Source of the DNA: Bacteroidota bacterium
GTDB taxonomy: Bacteria > Bacteroidota > Bacteroidia > Bacteroidales > DTGW01
Direction: 5' to 3'
DNA length: 64,000 nucleotides
NCBI GenBank assembly: GCA_029550865.1
Contig: JAKPGM010000021.1
Location: 24,649-88,648, forward strand
The notes under the pieces were generated by a model. The model had not been told where the DNA came from. It made no database searches and saw nothing but the letters and a program-made list of their open reading frames with translations. A program made the position numbers and the translations under genes. Positions 43,521 to 53,319 of the stretch are shown one piece after another. Position 1 is the first letter of the stretch, and each line of letters starts with the position of its first letter.

Positions 43521-45548
43521 TCAGGGTATAGTTTTCGAACTTTTTTCTTTGAGTATTTGTTCAAGGGCAAAGAGTTCGTCACGAAGTCGTGCTGCTTCAA
43601 GAAAGTCGAGCTGACGAGCAGCAGCTTCCATCTCTCTTCGGGTTTTGTCTATTAGTTTTTTGAGGGCTTTGGTGTCGAGATATTGTACAACTGGATCGGC
43701 GGCATAGTCAATCTGGTCTTTTTCAACATAGGCTTTTGGTTCAGCTTGTACCAGCGAGGAGGTGATGGACGAATGGGTGGTTTTAACTATTTGTTGCGGT
43801 GTAATTCCATGTTTAAGATTATAGGCTATCTGTTTTTCCCGGCGACGATTGGTTTCATCGATGGTGCGTTGCATGCTGTCGGTGATGCGGTCGGCATACA
43901 TAATTACTTTACCGTTGATGTTACGTGCAGCGCGGCCAGCTGTCTGTGTCAGCGAACGTTCCGATCGTAGAAATCCTTCCTTGTCGGCATCGAGAATGGC
44001 AACCAGCGACACTTCTGGCAGATCGAGCCCTTCTCGTAGCAGGTTTACTCCTACCAGTACATCGTAGGTGCCAAGGCGTAAGTTTTCCAAAATCTTTACT
44101 CGTTCAATGGTGTCGACGTCGGAATGGATATATTGGCATTTAACACCATGGCGCGAAAGGTAGGCTGTTAAATCTTCAGCCATGCGTTTGGTAAGTGTGG
44201 TAACCAGTACACGTTCGTTTTGGCTCACACAGGTCTGTATTTCTTTCATCAGATCATCAATCTGATTCAGGGTGGGACGCACTTCGATTACAGGATCCAG
44301 AACACCTGTAGGTCGAATAACCTGGTCCACAAATACCCCGCCAGTTTTTTCCAGCTCATAATCGCCTGGAGTGGCGCTTACATAGATAGTTTGTGGAGTA
44401 AGTTGTTCAAATTCTTCAAATTTAAGCGGTCGGTTGTCGATAGCAGCTGGTAAACGAAATCCATAGTCTACTAATGTTTGCTTGCGACTGTAATCGCCGC
44501 CCCACATAGCCCGTATCTGGGGTATGGTCACATGACTTTCGTCTATAATCATGAGGAAATCTTTTGGGAAATAGTCGAGCAGGCAGAAGGGGCGACTTCC
44601 CGGGGGACGACCATCAAAATAACGCGAGTAATTCTCGATTCCCGAGCAGTATCCCAGTTCCATAATCATCTCGAGGTCGTAGTTTACTCTTTCTTCCAGC
44701 CGTTTGGCTTCAATCATTTTGCCCTGGCTTTTAAAAAATTCTACCTGGGCTACCAGGTCTTTTTGTATCTGTATGATGGCCTGATTAATTCGCTCGCGTG
44801 TTGTAACAAACACATTGGCTGGATATATGTAGGCTGTTTGGAGCCGATCGATGAGTTGGCCGTTTATGGGGTCAAATTGTACGATTTCCTCAATTTCATC
44901 GCCGAAGAAAGTTACACGGTAGGCGGTATCGTTGTATGGCAGGCAAATATCAACCGTATCGCCACGCACCCTAAAAGTGGCACGTTTAAATTCAACTTCG
45001 TTGCGAGAGTATAGGCTATCGACCAGTCGACGGAGAAACTGATTACGACCTATTTCCTGTCCTTCGTGAATGACAATAATATTTTTATGAAAATCGTCGG
45101 GATTGCCAATACCATACAGGCACGAAACCGAAGAAACCACAATGACATCGTTGCGTCCCGAAAGTAGGGCAGAGGTGGTACTTAACCTAAATTTTTCAAT
45201 TTCCTCATTGATGGAGAGGTCTTTTTCGATATAGGTATCGGTAACAGGCAAATAGGCTTCGGGTTGGTAATAATCGTAGTACGAGACAAAGTATTCAACC
45301 AGATTATTCGGGAAAAACGCTTTGAATTCGCTATACAGCTGAGCTGCCAGCGTTTTGTTGTGGCTGAGTACCAAGGTAGGCTTTTGTACTTGCTCAATTA
45401 CATTGGCGATGGTAAAGGTTTTTCCTGAGCCGGTTACCCCGAGCAGTACCTGATAGCGGTCGCCACGACGTATACCTTCCACCAGCTGACGTATGGCATC
45501 CGGCTGGTCACCAGTGGGTTGAAAAGAAGATTCAAGTTTAAATGGCAT
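43521..45548 (-). CDS. uvrB: Excinuclease ABC subunit UvrB
   Basis: A 675-residue UvrB for nucleotide excision repair. It has Walker A GVTGSGKTFT, the beta-hairpin region YYDYYQPEAYLPVTDTYIEKD, DESH box, helicase motif VI QTAGRAARN and the C-terminal UVR domain (MEAAARQLDFLEAARLRDEL) that binds UvrC. ATG 45548 (MPFKLESSFQPTGDQP) is the family start. A promoter with TTG-N20-TAACTTTG lies just upstream. Not linked to uvrA or uvrC here. Confidence 0.97.
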   Translation of the reverse strand: MPFKLESSFQPTGDQPDAIRQLVEGIRRGDRYQVLLGVTGSGKTFTIANVIEQVQKPTLVLSHNKTLAAQLYSEFKAFFPNNLVEYFVSYYDYYQPEAYLPVTDTYIEKDLSINEEIEKFRLSTTSALLSGRNDVIVVSSVSCLYGIGNPDDFHKNIIVIHEGQEIGRNQFLRRLVDSLYSRNEVEFKRATFRVRGDTVDICLPYNDTAYRVTFFGDEIEEIVQFDPINGQLIDRLQTAYIYPANVFVTTRERINQAIIQIQKDLVAQVEFFKSQGKMIEAKRLEERVNYDLEMIMELGYCSGIENYSRYFDGRPPGSRPFCLLDYFPKDFLMIIDESHVTIPQIRAMWGGDYSRKQTLVDYGFRLPAAIDNRPLKFEEFEQLTPQTIYVSATPGDYELEKTGGVFVDQVIRPTGVLDPVIEVRPTLNQIDDLMKEIQTCVSQNERVLVTTLTKRMAEDLTAYLSRHGVKCQYIHSDVDTIERVKILENLRLGTYDVLVGVNLLREGLDLPEVSLVAILDADKEGFLRSERSLTQTAGRAARNINGKVIMYADRITDSMQRTIDETNRRREKQIAYNLKHGITPQQIVKTTHSSITSSLVQAEPKAYVEKDQIDYAADPVVQYLDTKALKKLIDKTRREMEAAARQLDFLEAARLRDELFALEQILKEKSSKTIP

Positions 45549-45567
45549 ATGGCCTTTTTTCAAAGGT

Positions 45568-45598
45568 CAAAGTTAGCTTTTAGCTTTTTCTTTTACAA
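45568..45598 (-). promoter_or_regulatory. uvrB promoter (TTG-N20-TAACTTTG)
   Basis: On the minus strand, TTG at 45598-45596 is followed after 20 bases by TAACTTTG at 45575-45568. The ATG begins 19 bases after the -7 box. No LexA-like box was recognised. Confidence 0.6.
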
Positions 45599-45686
45599 CG
45601 ACAAACTTGTGTGTATAAGGGGCATTATTGCGGTGAACGATCAACAATATCTTGTAAGATGACTATTATTTACTGGAAATAGCATA

Positions 45687-46928
45687 TTAGCCAAACATAT
45701 CAATCACCTTTTTTATGCCCTGGGTTAGCCGGTCGATTTCTTCAAAGGTATTGTAAAATGAGAGGGACACTCTTACCGTGCCGTCAATATCGAAGAAATC
45801 CATAAGGGGTTGAGCGCAATGGGTACCTGTTCGGACAGCAATACCCAATTTGTCGAGAACCATGCCAGTGTCGTAAGGGTGAATGCCGTCAATCAAAAAC
45901 GAGATGACGGGTCCTTTTTTGGGGGCAGTACCATAAAATTGAATGCGTTCGAAAGAGGATAATTTTTCCTTCGCATAGGCCAGGAGCTGGTTTTCATATT
46001 TTCCTACTTTGTCAAGACCAATTCGGGTAAGGTATCGTATGGCTTCGGCCAGGCCTATGGCACCGATAAAGTTAGTGGTACCTGCTTCAAATTTGAGCGG
46101 TAAGTCGTTGTAGGTAGTTTTCTCGAAAGTGACGCAATCGACCATATCCCCACCGCCCTGATACGGAGGCATTTCATTGAGCCATTTTTCTTTTCCATAG
46201 AGAATTCCAATACCCGTTGGGCCATAAATTTTATGACCCGAGAAGACAAAGAAATCGCAGTCGAGGGCCTGCACATCAATGGGTATATGCTGAACACTTT
46301 GTGCCCCATCTATCAGAACAGGAATATTGTGATTATGAGCTGTATCAATTATTTTTTCGATTGGATTGATGGTGCCCAAAACATTGGAAACATGCGTTAC
46401 GGCTACCAGTTTCACCTTAGGAGTAAGTAGTTTCAGGTATTCATCAAATAATATTTCTCCTTTATTATCGATGGGTATTACTTTCAGGCGTGCACCTTTT
46501 CGTTCGCACATCATCTGCCAGGGAACAATGTTGGCATGATGTTCCATCGCAGAAATTACTATTTCATCCCCTTCTTTAACGAAACGCTCGCCAAAAGAGA
46601 AAGCTACAGCATTGATAGCAGCTGTGGTGCCACTGGTAAAAATTACTTCCTGCGAATACTGGGCATTAATAAATTGTTGCACCGTTTTCCGAGCTTCCTC
46701 GTACAGATTTGTAGATTGCTCGCTTAAGTAATGTACACCGCGGTGAATGTTGCTATTGAGATGGGTATAGTAATTGACAATGGTGTCGATAACGCATTGA
46801 GGTTTTTGTGTAGTAGCTGCATTGTCGAAATAGGCAAGAGGATACCCATGCACAATCTGATGCAGTATAGGAAAATCTTTACGGATGTGTTGTACATCAA
46901 AATCGACTGTGTACGTTCTGGTATCCAT
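45687..46928 (-). CDS. sufS: Cysteine desulfurase SufS
   Basis: A 413-residue group II cysteine desulfurase. The PLP Lys is in SGHKIYGPTGIG, the active-site Cys in RTGTHCAQPL, and AMEHHANIVPW is the conserved His block. It takes sulfur from cysteine and hands the persulfide to SufE. It is the last gene of the suf cluster on this strand. Confidence 0.96.
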   Translation of the reverse strand: MDTRTYTVDFDVQHIRKDFPILHQIVHGYPLAYFDNAATTQKPQCVIDTIVNYYTHLNSNIHRGVHYLSEQSTNLYEEARKTVQQFINAQYSQEVIFTSGTTAAINAVAFSFGERFVKEGDEIVISAMEHHANIVPWQMMCERKGARLKVIPIDNKGEILFDEYLKLLTPKVKLVAVTHVSNVLGTINPIEKIIDTAHNHNIPVLIDGAQSVQHIPIDVQALDCDFFVFSGHKIYGPTGIGILYGKEKWLNEMPPYQGGGDMVDCVTFEKTTYNDLPLKFEAGTTNFIGAIGLAEAIRYLTRIGLDKVGKYENQLLAYAKEKLSSFERIQFYGTAPKKGPVISFLIDGIHPYDTGMVLDKLGIAVRTGTHCAQPLMDFFDIDGTVRVSLSFYNTFEEIDRLTQGIKKVIDMFG

Positions 46929-47009
46929 GGCAAATGAACTTCGAAGTGTTTAGTAACCGCAAAGTTCTAAATTTTGCGGAGAAAAATTTAAACGTAAGAA
47001 CAAAAGTTG

Positions 47010-48359
47010 CTATCCGAGGGTAATCATGCAATTGTGACAACGTCCCAATTCTTTGCGCAACCTTTTATTGATAAGTTCTTCCATGCGGAAACGCAGGTCG
47101 CCAAGGGGGATGTTCTGTGTTACCTCGTAGGCAAAGGCAAATGTTAGCAGGAATTGAGCCTCCTGTGCACTAATGCCACGCGAACGCAGGTAAAACATGG
47201 CTTCGTCATTCACCTGCCCAGCAGTTGCCCCATGCGTACATTTTACGTCGTCGGCGTATATTTCGAGTTGAGGCCGAGCATTTACCTTAGCTTGTGGAGA
47301 AAGCAGCAGATTACTACACTTCTGATATGCAGAAGTTTTTTGTGCCTCACGATCTACGTAAATTCTTCCCGTAAATGCAGCATACGAGGTATCGTCGAGA
47401 ATGCCTTTAAATAGCTGATTGCTCGTGCAATGTGGAGCAATATGTTCTATGAATACGCTATTGTCGATGTGCTGGCTGGCATCGGGCAGGTACAAACCAT
47501 GTGTTTGGTTATCTGCGCCCTCGCCAGTAAGTTTTATGTTAAAATTATTCCGCACCATGCCCCCATGAAGCGTAAGTACTACCGAATGTACCTGGCTATT
47601 GCTTGCTTGATGAATATTGGTGGTAGTAATTGCAGTTGCTTTGTTGTTAACATTTTGTAGCATCGTTAATTTAAGGCTGGCATTTTGCTCTGCAAATATT
47701 TCTGTGGAAGTATTTGAAAGAAATTGTACAGACGATAGAGCATGATCGCATACAACCAGCGTAGCGGCTGCATTCTCTTCCAGCACAATCAGATTTCGTT
47801 GGGTGGCAAATAAATCGTTGTTGGCAATAAGCAGATTGATAAGCTGCAGGGGAAATGCGAGCGATTTGTTTTTAGGTACATAAATAAATAATCCATCGAG
47901 GAATAGTAACGAATTGAGCGAAAGAAGCCCATCGTTAGCCGTATAAGTTTTATTTAGGTATTTTGCAACTATCTCAGGTGCTTCGTGCATGGCTTGCCTG
48001 AGGCTGCCTACATAGGTGCCGTCGGGTTGCCAACCTTTAAAAATATTGTTCTGGTAATAAAAGCCATTGATTGTCAGCACTTCTTTCATGTCGAGCTGGG
48101 GCACGTCGCATTGAAAAATATCCTCGATCTTCAGGTTGAGCAGATTGGGCTTCAGGTAGAAGTCGTATTTTTTGTTGAACGATGGAAGAAGGTCGATGTA
48201 TCGATATCGTTCCAGCTTATTGGTGGGGATTCCCAGGGTGCTGAAATCTTCCAGCGCTTGCTGACGAATGGGTTCCAGCAGCTGTGGCACATCTTCCGTA
48301 AAAAGTGCCTTATTGTTGAGATATACTCCGGTATAGGTTGGTATGAGGTTGTCTTCCAT
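47010..48359 (-). CDS. sufD: Fe-S assembly protein SufD
   Basis: A 449-residue SufD, part of the SufBC2D scaffold. The right-handed beta-helix core has the typical C-terminal block DDVKCTHGATAGQVNDEAMFYLRSRGI. It partners SufB in building and holding nascent [4Fe-4S] clusters. The N-terminal 60 residues are variable, as usual in the family. Separated from sufC by 13 bases. Confidence 0.95.
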   Translation of the reverse strand: MEDNLIPTYTGVYLNNKALFTEDVPQLLEPIRQQALEDFSTLGIPTNKLERYRYIDLLPSFNKKYDFYLKPNLLNLKIEDIFQCDVPQLDMKEVLTINGFYYQNNIFKGWQPDGTYVGSLRQAMHEAPEIVAKYLNKTYTANDGLLSLNSLLFLDGLFIYVPKNKSLAFPLQLINLLIANNDLFATQRNLIVLEENAAATLVVCDHALSSVQFLSNTSTEIFAEQNASLKLTMLQNVNNKATAITTTNIHQASNSQVHSVVLTLHGGMVRNNFNIKLTGEGADNQTHGLYLPDASQHIDNSVFIEHIAPHCTSNQLFKGILDDTSYAAFTGRIYVDREAQKTSAYQKCSNLLLSPQAKVNARPQLEIYADDVKCTHGATAGQVNDEAMFYLRSRGISAQEAQFLLTFAFAYEVTQNIPLGDLRFRMEELINKRLRKELGRCHNCMITLG

Positions 48360-48372
48360 AGTGCTTGCTAAC

Positions 48373-49134
48373 TTATTCTATTACTGTATCCACTTCCTTT
48401 TTTAGCCATTCATAACCTTTTTCTTCAAGCTCCAGCGCAAGTTCTTTACCCGCCGATTTTACAATTTTTCCATCGTATAGGACATGTACATAGTCGGGTA
48501 CAATATATTCAAGTAAACGCTGGTAATGGGTAATGACGATGGTAGCTTTTTGCGGGGAATGTAATTTGTTCACGCCATTTGCTACAATGCGTAAGGCATC
48601 GATATCGAGCCCCGAATCGGTTTCGTCGAGAATCGAAAGTTTGGGTTCGAGAAGAGCCATCTGAAATATTTCGTTTCGCTTTTTCTCGCCTCCTGAGAAT
48701 CCTTCGTTGACCGAACGCCCCGTCAGTTTAGCATCCATTTCCACGAGTTGTTGCTTTTCGCGCATCAATTTTAAAAAATCACCTGAGGATAATGGGGGCA
48801 ATCCTCTATGTTTCCGTATCTCGTTTAAAGCCGTTCGCAAAAAGCTAATCATGCTTACACCAGGTATTTCCACCGGGTATTGGAAACTCAGAAAGATTCC
48901 TTCACGGGCACGTTCTTCGGGGTCCATCTCAAGCAAGTTTTTTCCTTCAAACCATATTTCTCCTTCCGTTACGTCGATGTAATCGCGACCCGTTAGCACA
49001 CCGGCTAGCGTACTTTTTCCCGACCCGTTGGGACCCATGATGGCATGTATTTCTCCTGCCTTTACTTCCAGATTTATTCCTTTTAAAATCTCTTTTCCGT
49101 CAATACTTGCATGTAAATTCTTTATTACTAACAT
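48373..49134 (-). CDS. sufC: SufC, ATPase of Fe-S assembly
   Basis: A 253-residue ABC-type ATPase with Walker [11 protein letters not shown], signature [11 protein letters not shown], and Walker [12 protein letters not shown]. It drives conformational change of SufBD. Its place between sufB and sufD is standard for Bacteroidota. Confidence 0.97.
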   Translation of the reverse strand: MLVIKNLHASIDGKEILKGINLEVKAGEIHAIMGPNGSGKSTLAGVLTGRDYIDVTEGEIWFEGKNLLEMDPEERAREGIFLSFQYPVEIPGVSMISFLRTALNEIRKHRGLPPLSSGDFLKLMREKQQLVEMDAKLTGRSVNEGFSGGEKKRNEIFQMALLEPKLSILDETDSGLDIDALRIVANGVNKLHSPQKATIVITHYQRLLEYIVPDYVHVLYDGKIVKSAGKELALELEEKGYEWLKKEVDTVIE

Positions 49135-49219
49135 GGTTTTTCGTAATTAATTTTTAAAATACAATGAATCAATTGAATATACAATTTGTCAATCTGCCAG
49201 TTCAATCGGTTTATTCACC

Positions 49220-50668
49220 TTATCCAACACTTCCCTCGAGGCTAATTTGAAGAAGTTTTTGTGCCTCTACAGCAAATTCCATTGGTAATTGATTGAGCAC
49301 TTCCTTGGCATATCCATTAATGATGAGGGCAACTGCATCTTCGGTCGAAATGCCTCGTTGGTTGCAGTAGAAAATTTGATCTTCACCAATTTTGGAGGTA
49401 GTAGCCTCGTGTTCGACAATAGCGGAAGGATTTTCTACCTCAAGATAGGGGAAAGTGTGTGCGCCACAATTGTTACCAATGAGTAGGGAGTCGCATTGTG
49501 AGAAATTTCGGGCATTTTCTGCAGTTTTCAGTATTTTTACCAGGCCGCGATAAGAGTTATTGCTTTTTCCTGCCGATATTCCTTTTGAAACAATACGACT
49601 ACGGGTATTTTTGCCTATGTGAATCATTTTGGTTCCCGTATCGGCCTGCTGGTAGTTGTTGGTTAGTGCAACAGAGTAGAATTCGCCAACACTGTTGTCA
49701 CCTCGCAGGATGCAGCTGGGATATTTCCAGGTAATGGCCGATCCGGTTTCAACCTGTGTCCACGATATTTTCGAGTTATTACCCTTGCATATGCCACGCT
49801 TGGTTACGAAATTGTATATGCCGCCTTTACCATTTTTATCACCGGGATACCAGTTTTGCACGGTCGAATATTTTATTTCGGCGTTATTGAGCGCAATCAA
49901 TTCAACCACTGCGGCATGGAGTTGATTTTCATCGCGCATGGGCGCTGTGCAGCCTTCCAGGTAACTTACATAGGAATCGTCGTCAGCAATGATAAGGGTT
50001 CGTTCGAATTGTCCGGTATTGGCAGCATTAATTCTAAAGTAGGTCGAAAGTTCCATAGGGCATCGCACACCCTTGGGAATGTAGCAAAACGACCCATCGC
50101 TGAACACTGCCGAGTTTAGGGCTGCAAAATAGTTGTCGGTGTATGGTACAACGCTCCCCAAATACTTCTTTACTAAATCGGGGTGCTCGCGAATAGCTTC
50201 GCTCATACTACAGAAAATGATTCCTTTTTCGGCAAGCGTTTCCTTAAAGGTTGTTTTTACCGATATGCTGTCCATTACTGCATCGACGGCAACCCCAGCC
50301 AAATGTGCCTGCTCTTCGAGAGGAATCCCTAATTTGTTAAAGGTTTCCAACAACTCAGGATCAACCTCGTCCAGGCTATTATACCTGGGTTTTTTGCGCG
50401 GTGCCGCATAATAGATAATGTCCTGATAGTCGATGGGGGGAATTCTAAGATGTGCCCAGTTGGGCATGCTCATTTTTTGCCAGTGTCGAAAAGCCTTCAG
50501 TCGAAATTCTAGCATAAATTCGGGCTCTTCTTTTTTGGCCGATATCATTCGTATAATATCTTCGTTGAGTCCTTTAGGTATGGTTTCTATCTCGATATCG
50601 GTAACAAAGCCATATTTATATTCCGAACCGGTTACTTCCCTCAGTATTTCGTCCTGTTCCGCTGCCAT
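49220..50668 (-). CDS. sufB: Fe-S assembly protein SufB
   Basis: A 482-residue SufB with the typical [11 protein letters not shown]-terminus, the core [37 protein letters not shown] carried in split segments, and the C-terminal [19 protein letters not shown]. It holds the nascent cluster and accepts sulfur from SufE. It is separated from the phosphatase gene upstream by 76 bases, where a separate promoter could lie, but none was convincing. Confidence 0.97.
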   Translation of the reverse strand: MAAEQDEILREVTGSEYKYGFVTDIEIETIPKGLNEDIIRMISAKKEEPEFMLEFRLKAFRHWQKMSMPNWAHLRIPPIDYQDIIYYAAPRKKPRYNSLDEVDPELLETFNKLGIPLEEQAHLAGVAVDAVMDSISVKTTFKETLAEKGIIFCSMSEAIREHPDLVKKYLGSVVPYTDNYFAALNSAVFSDGSFCYIPKGVRCPMELSTYFRINAANTGQFERTLIIADDDSYVSYLEGCTAPMRDENQLHAAVVELIALNNAEIKYSTVQNWYPGDKNGKGGIYNFVTKRGICKGNNSKISWTQVETGSAITWKYPSCILRGDNSVGEFYSVALTNNYQQADTGTKMIHIGKNTRSRIVSKGISAGKSNNSYRGLVKILKTAENARNFSQCDSLLIGNNCGAHTFPYLEVENPSAIVEHEATTSKIGEDQIFYCNQRGISTEDAVALIINGYAKEVLNQLPMEFAVEAQKLLQISLEGSVG

Positions 50669-50744
50669 AATATTGTCAATTTTAGTACTCTAATACCTAT
50701 AACAATGACCAATGCAATTTGTTTAGAATTTTTCTAAATAATAT

Positions 50745-51833
50745 TTACCATTTTAAAATTTGCTTAATAAGCTTGAAAATTTCAGTATTCTGGTGAGTGC
50801 CAGCAAATAGGTAGGCTTTAGGTCCATAGGCAAAAACTATAGTGGGCACAGCCGTATGGTCTGTAGAGACGAATTTGGTTTCAACTTTGCCCTGTTTTAT
50901 GTCGCCTCCGGTTAACGCTACGCCTCCAGTTTCATGGTCGGCAATAACAATTACCAGTGTGTGTTTATCTTTTTGGGCAAATTCAAGCGCTTTGCTTACC
51001 GCTTTATCAAAGTCGATGGTTTCCGAAATCATGTATTCGGCGCTATTCTGATGTCCACCCCAATCGATCTGGGATCCTTCTACCATGAGCAGGAACCCAT
51101 TTTTGTGTTGCGACAGAATTTGCAATGCTTTTTCCGTTGCCCGTGGTAAATAGTCGCCTCTTCCCAATGCTCCGGGCGGAAGATGGCTATCAGCCAGCAG
51201 ACAAATCTGCTTATCTGATTTATCATTAAGGGAATCAAGCGAAAAGCTAAAACGATACCCTTTATTCCGCAAAATTTTACCTGGTGCTTGGGGTTGAAGC
51301 GTGTCGGAAAAATATTTTTGACCCCCGCCAATAACCAGGTTAATATTAGCCTTGGCAAGGTCTCTGGCGATAGCATCATTCTCCTGACGACTATTTACAT
51401 GAGCATAAAATGCCGCAGGGGTTGCATGCGTAACCTCACATGTTACTACAATGCCAGTAGCCCAATCTTTTTCGTGGGCAATTTCAAAGATATTATTCAA
51501 TTTATTGCCCTTTGGGTCAACACCCAGCGAGCCATTTTTCGTTTTTTCCCCGCAAGCAAAGGCGGTTGCTCCGGCAGCTGAGTCGGTGATGTAATTGTCT
51601 TCGGAATAGGTTAGCAGCAAACCCGTTACCGGAAACTGAAACATAGCCAGATTCCCCTGGGTACTGGTATATGCTGCGTAAACTTGCGACAATCCCATTC
51701 CATCGCCAATCATGATAATAACGTTGCGTACCTCCGAAGTTTCCTCCTGGGTCTGGCAACCTGCAAAAGAGGTTTCGAAGGTAATGGCTAATAATACGAG
51801 GATTTTGAAATATTTTAGTCTGAATTTTTTCAT
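50745..51833 (-). CDS. Alkaline phosphatase (PhoA family)
   Basis: A 362-residue exported alkaline phosphatase. The signal region contains FAGCQTQEE, which could be a lipobox (SFAGC). The metal ligand is in MIGDGMGLSQ; the nucleophile Ser is in YITDSAAGATAFACG, and VADHETGG and DHTAV supply metal-binding His and Asp. It hydrolyses phosphomonoesters in the periplasm. ATG 51833 avoids overlap with sufE. Position between sufE and sufB is unusual; it is probably co-transcribed with sufE. No Pho-box-like sequence was recognised. Confidence 0.9.
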   Translation of the reverse strand: MKKFRLKYFKILVLLAITFETSFAGCQTQEETSEVRNVIIMIGDGMGLSQVYAAYTSTQGNLAMFQFPVTGLLLTYSEDNYITDSAAGATAFACGEKTKNGSLGVDPKGNKLNNIFEIAHEKDWATGIVVTCEVTHATPAAFYAHVNSRQENDAIARDLAKANINLVIGGGQKYFSDTLQPQAPGKILRNKGYRFSFSLDSLNDKSDKQICLLADSHLPPGALGRGDYLPRATEKALQILSQHKNGFLLMVEGSQIDWGGHQNSAEYMISETIDFDKAVSKALEFAQKDKHTLVIVIADHETGGVALTGGDIKQGKVETKFVSTDHTAVPTIVFAYGPKAYLFAGTHQNTEIFKLIKQILKW

Positions 51834-51861
51834 GACAGCATAATTATCTGTTATTCCTTTA

Positions 51862-52293
51862 TTACTTTTGGGCTTCCGATTTTGTTTTGTATGCCAATGC
51901 ATACATGCGGATTTGCTTAATCATGGAAAGTAATCCATTGGCTCGAGTGGGCGAAAGGTTTTCTTTCAGGCCAATGCGGTCGATAAAATATAAATCAGCA
52001 TCAAGTATCTCGTCTGGCGTACGGTTCGATAACACTCTTATAAGAAGTGCTATAATGCCTTTGGTGATGATGGCATCGCTGTCGGCTGTAAAAATTACTT
52101 TCCCATTTTGAAGTTCGGCATTCAGCCACACGCGGCTCTGACAACCTTTTATCAAATACTCATTGGTCTTGTATTGCGGGTCGATCGGTGGTAGCTGGTT
52201 GCTTAATTCGATGAGATAATCGTATTTGGCCAGCCAATCATCAAATGCCGAAAACTCTTCTATTATTTGGTCCTGGACTTCATTGATTGTCAT
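51862..52293 (-). CDS. sufE: Sulfur acceptor protein SufE
   Basis: A 143-residue SufE. The acceptor Cys sits in IKGCQSRVW near residue 51. It takes persulfide from SufS and passes it to SufB. It is first in the cluster, with a TACCTTTG -7 box upstream, and lies apart from sufB because of the phosphatase gene. Confidence 0.95.
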   Translation of the reverse strand: MTINEVQDQIIEEFSAFDDWLAKYDYLIELSNQLPPIDPQYKTNEYLIKGCQSRVWLNAELQNGKVIFTADSDAIITKGIIALLIRVLSNRTPDEILDADLYFIDRIGLKENLSPTRANGLLSMIKQIRMYALAYKTKSEAQK

Positions 52294-52309
52294 TGCTGTT
52301 AATTTTTGG

Positions 52310-52317
52310 CAAAGGTA
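52310..52317 (-). promoter_or_regulatory. -7 box upstream of sufE
   Basis: Minus-strand TACCTTTG, matching TAnnTTTG, 16 bases before the sufE ATG. No -33 TTG was found at the usual distance. Confidence 0.45.
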
Positions 52318-52407
52318 GTGAGAAATCGGCAGAAATTATTTGAAATTTTCCTTATGTTTTGATTGAGGGATGTATGTGTGCATGAAAAAATAATCTATGC
52401 GATTATA

Positions 52408-52435
52408 TTGCTTTTTCAAAAAAGATGTAAATTTG
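52408..52435 (+). promoter_or_regulatory. tRNA-Lys promoter (TTG-N17-TAAATTTG)
   Basis: TTG at 52408-52410 and TAAATTTG at 52428-52435 with 17 bases between. The tRNA begins 7 bases after the -7 box, a typical distance for a tRNA gene. Confidence 0.7.
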
Positions 52436-52442
52436 CAGCGTC

Positions 52443-52515
52443 GACTCCGTAGCTCAGCTGGTAGAGCAATTGACTCTTAATCAATGGGTCGAGAGTTCGA
52501 ATCTCTCCGGGGTCA
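52443..52515 (+). tRNA. tRNA-Lys (anticodon CTT)
   Basis: A 73-base cloverleaf: acceptor GACTCCG/CGGGGTC with one G-T pair, D arm with GCTCAGCTGGTAGAGC, anticodon stem ATTGA/TCAAT with loop CTCTTAA, and T arm GAGAG-TTCGAAT-CTCTC. The anticodon CTT reads AAG (Lys). The discriminator is A. CCA is not encoded. Confidence 0.96.
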
Positions 52516-52520
52516 CAATA

Positions 52521-52550
52521 AAGGGGACGAAATTCGTCCCTTTTTCTTTT
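52521..52550 (+). terminator. tRNA-Lys terminator
   Basis: GGGACG (52524-52529) pairs with CGTCCC (52535-52540) across AAATT, followed by a T run. Confidence 0.85.
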
Positions 52551-52792
52551 ATGAGCCGGATCCTGGCATAATTCTTATTTCCTGAATAATTAATTTAGTA
52601 AAATCCTTTTACATTAGCAGCAATTTAGCATCTTTTCGTGTCTGCCTATGTGAACACAGACTCATAACATGCTAATTCCATCCGGCCGTTTAGAAATGCT
52701 TAAGAATTATATTTGGATGATGATAATTCCTCACACCACCTTACAGTACCAATATCCTTTATGAGGTGAGGGAGAAAGCGGATGTGTAGCTA

Positions 52793-53302
52793 TTATTCCA
52801 CCACCGGTCGATAAATCCAATACTTTCCTTTTTTAATATTTTTGAGCACTAACCGACTTACCCCCACTGTTCGTCCCGAAAAACTTGTATTCTGGTGGGC
52901 AATCTGATAGTCGCCTGGAGCATTTACACGGTACACAATGGCAGTATGCTGCCCCATTGTTTCTTTGGAAATACTCACCGAGCCATCGTCGTGATGGGTT
53001 ATGGTCTCCACCAATACGTCCTTGAACTGGATAATATCGCCTGGATAAATAGTATCTTTTTTCGGATCGAGTAATTTGCCATATTTAAATTGATGGTCCC
53101 ATTTGGCATTGATGCGAGTCAGCGCTTGATTGGCTAAATCCCAACATTCTCCGCGGTCGACTTTTTTGCCAATGACCGACTCTACATATTGAATTACTGC
53201 TCTATTTAGAGGGGGTAATGTGTCCTGAGCAATAATCCTGACACTGTTCCCAGCTACAACATAAGTAAGCAATATCATCGAGAGTAATACGTGCTTTTTC
53301 AT
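52793..53302 (-). CDS. Secreted papain-fold-like (CHAP/NlpC-type) protein
   Basis: A 169-residue exported protein with a signal peptide (cleavage near IIAQD). Candidate catalytic residues are Cys in RGECWDLA (near 53), His in MGQHTAIVYRV (near 118) and Asn in AHQN (near 138), the Cys-His-Asn pattern of papain-like folds such as CHAP and NlpC/P60. YPGDIIQFKD is also typical of these hydrolases. A peptidoglycan amidase or peptidase role is likely but unproven. It follows nth in the same direction. Confidence 0.65.
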   Translation of the reverse strand: MKKHVLLSMILLTYVVAGNSVRIIAQDTLPPLNRAVIQYVESVIGKKVDRGECWDLANQALTRINAKWDHQFKYGKLLDPKKDTIYPGDIIQFKDVLVETITHHDDGSVSISKETMGQHTAIVYRVNAPGDYQIAHQNTSFSGRTVGVSRLVLKNIKKGKYWIYRPVVE

Positions 53303-53319
53303 ATGCGTAAAATTTTATG

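Noticed and set aside
44478..45014. 178-codon plus frame inside uvrB
   Set aside because: Antisense to conserved UvrB sequence; composition is that of a codon shadow.
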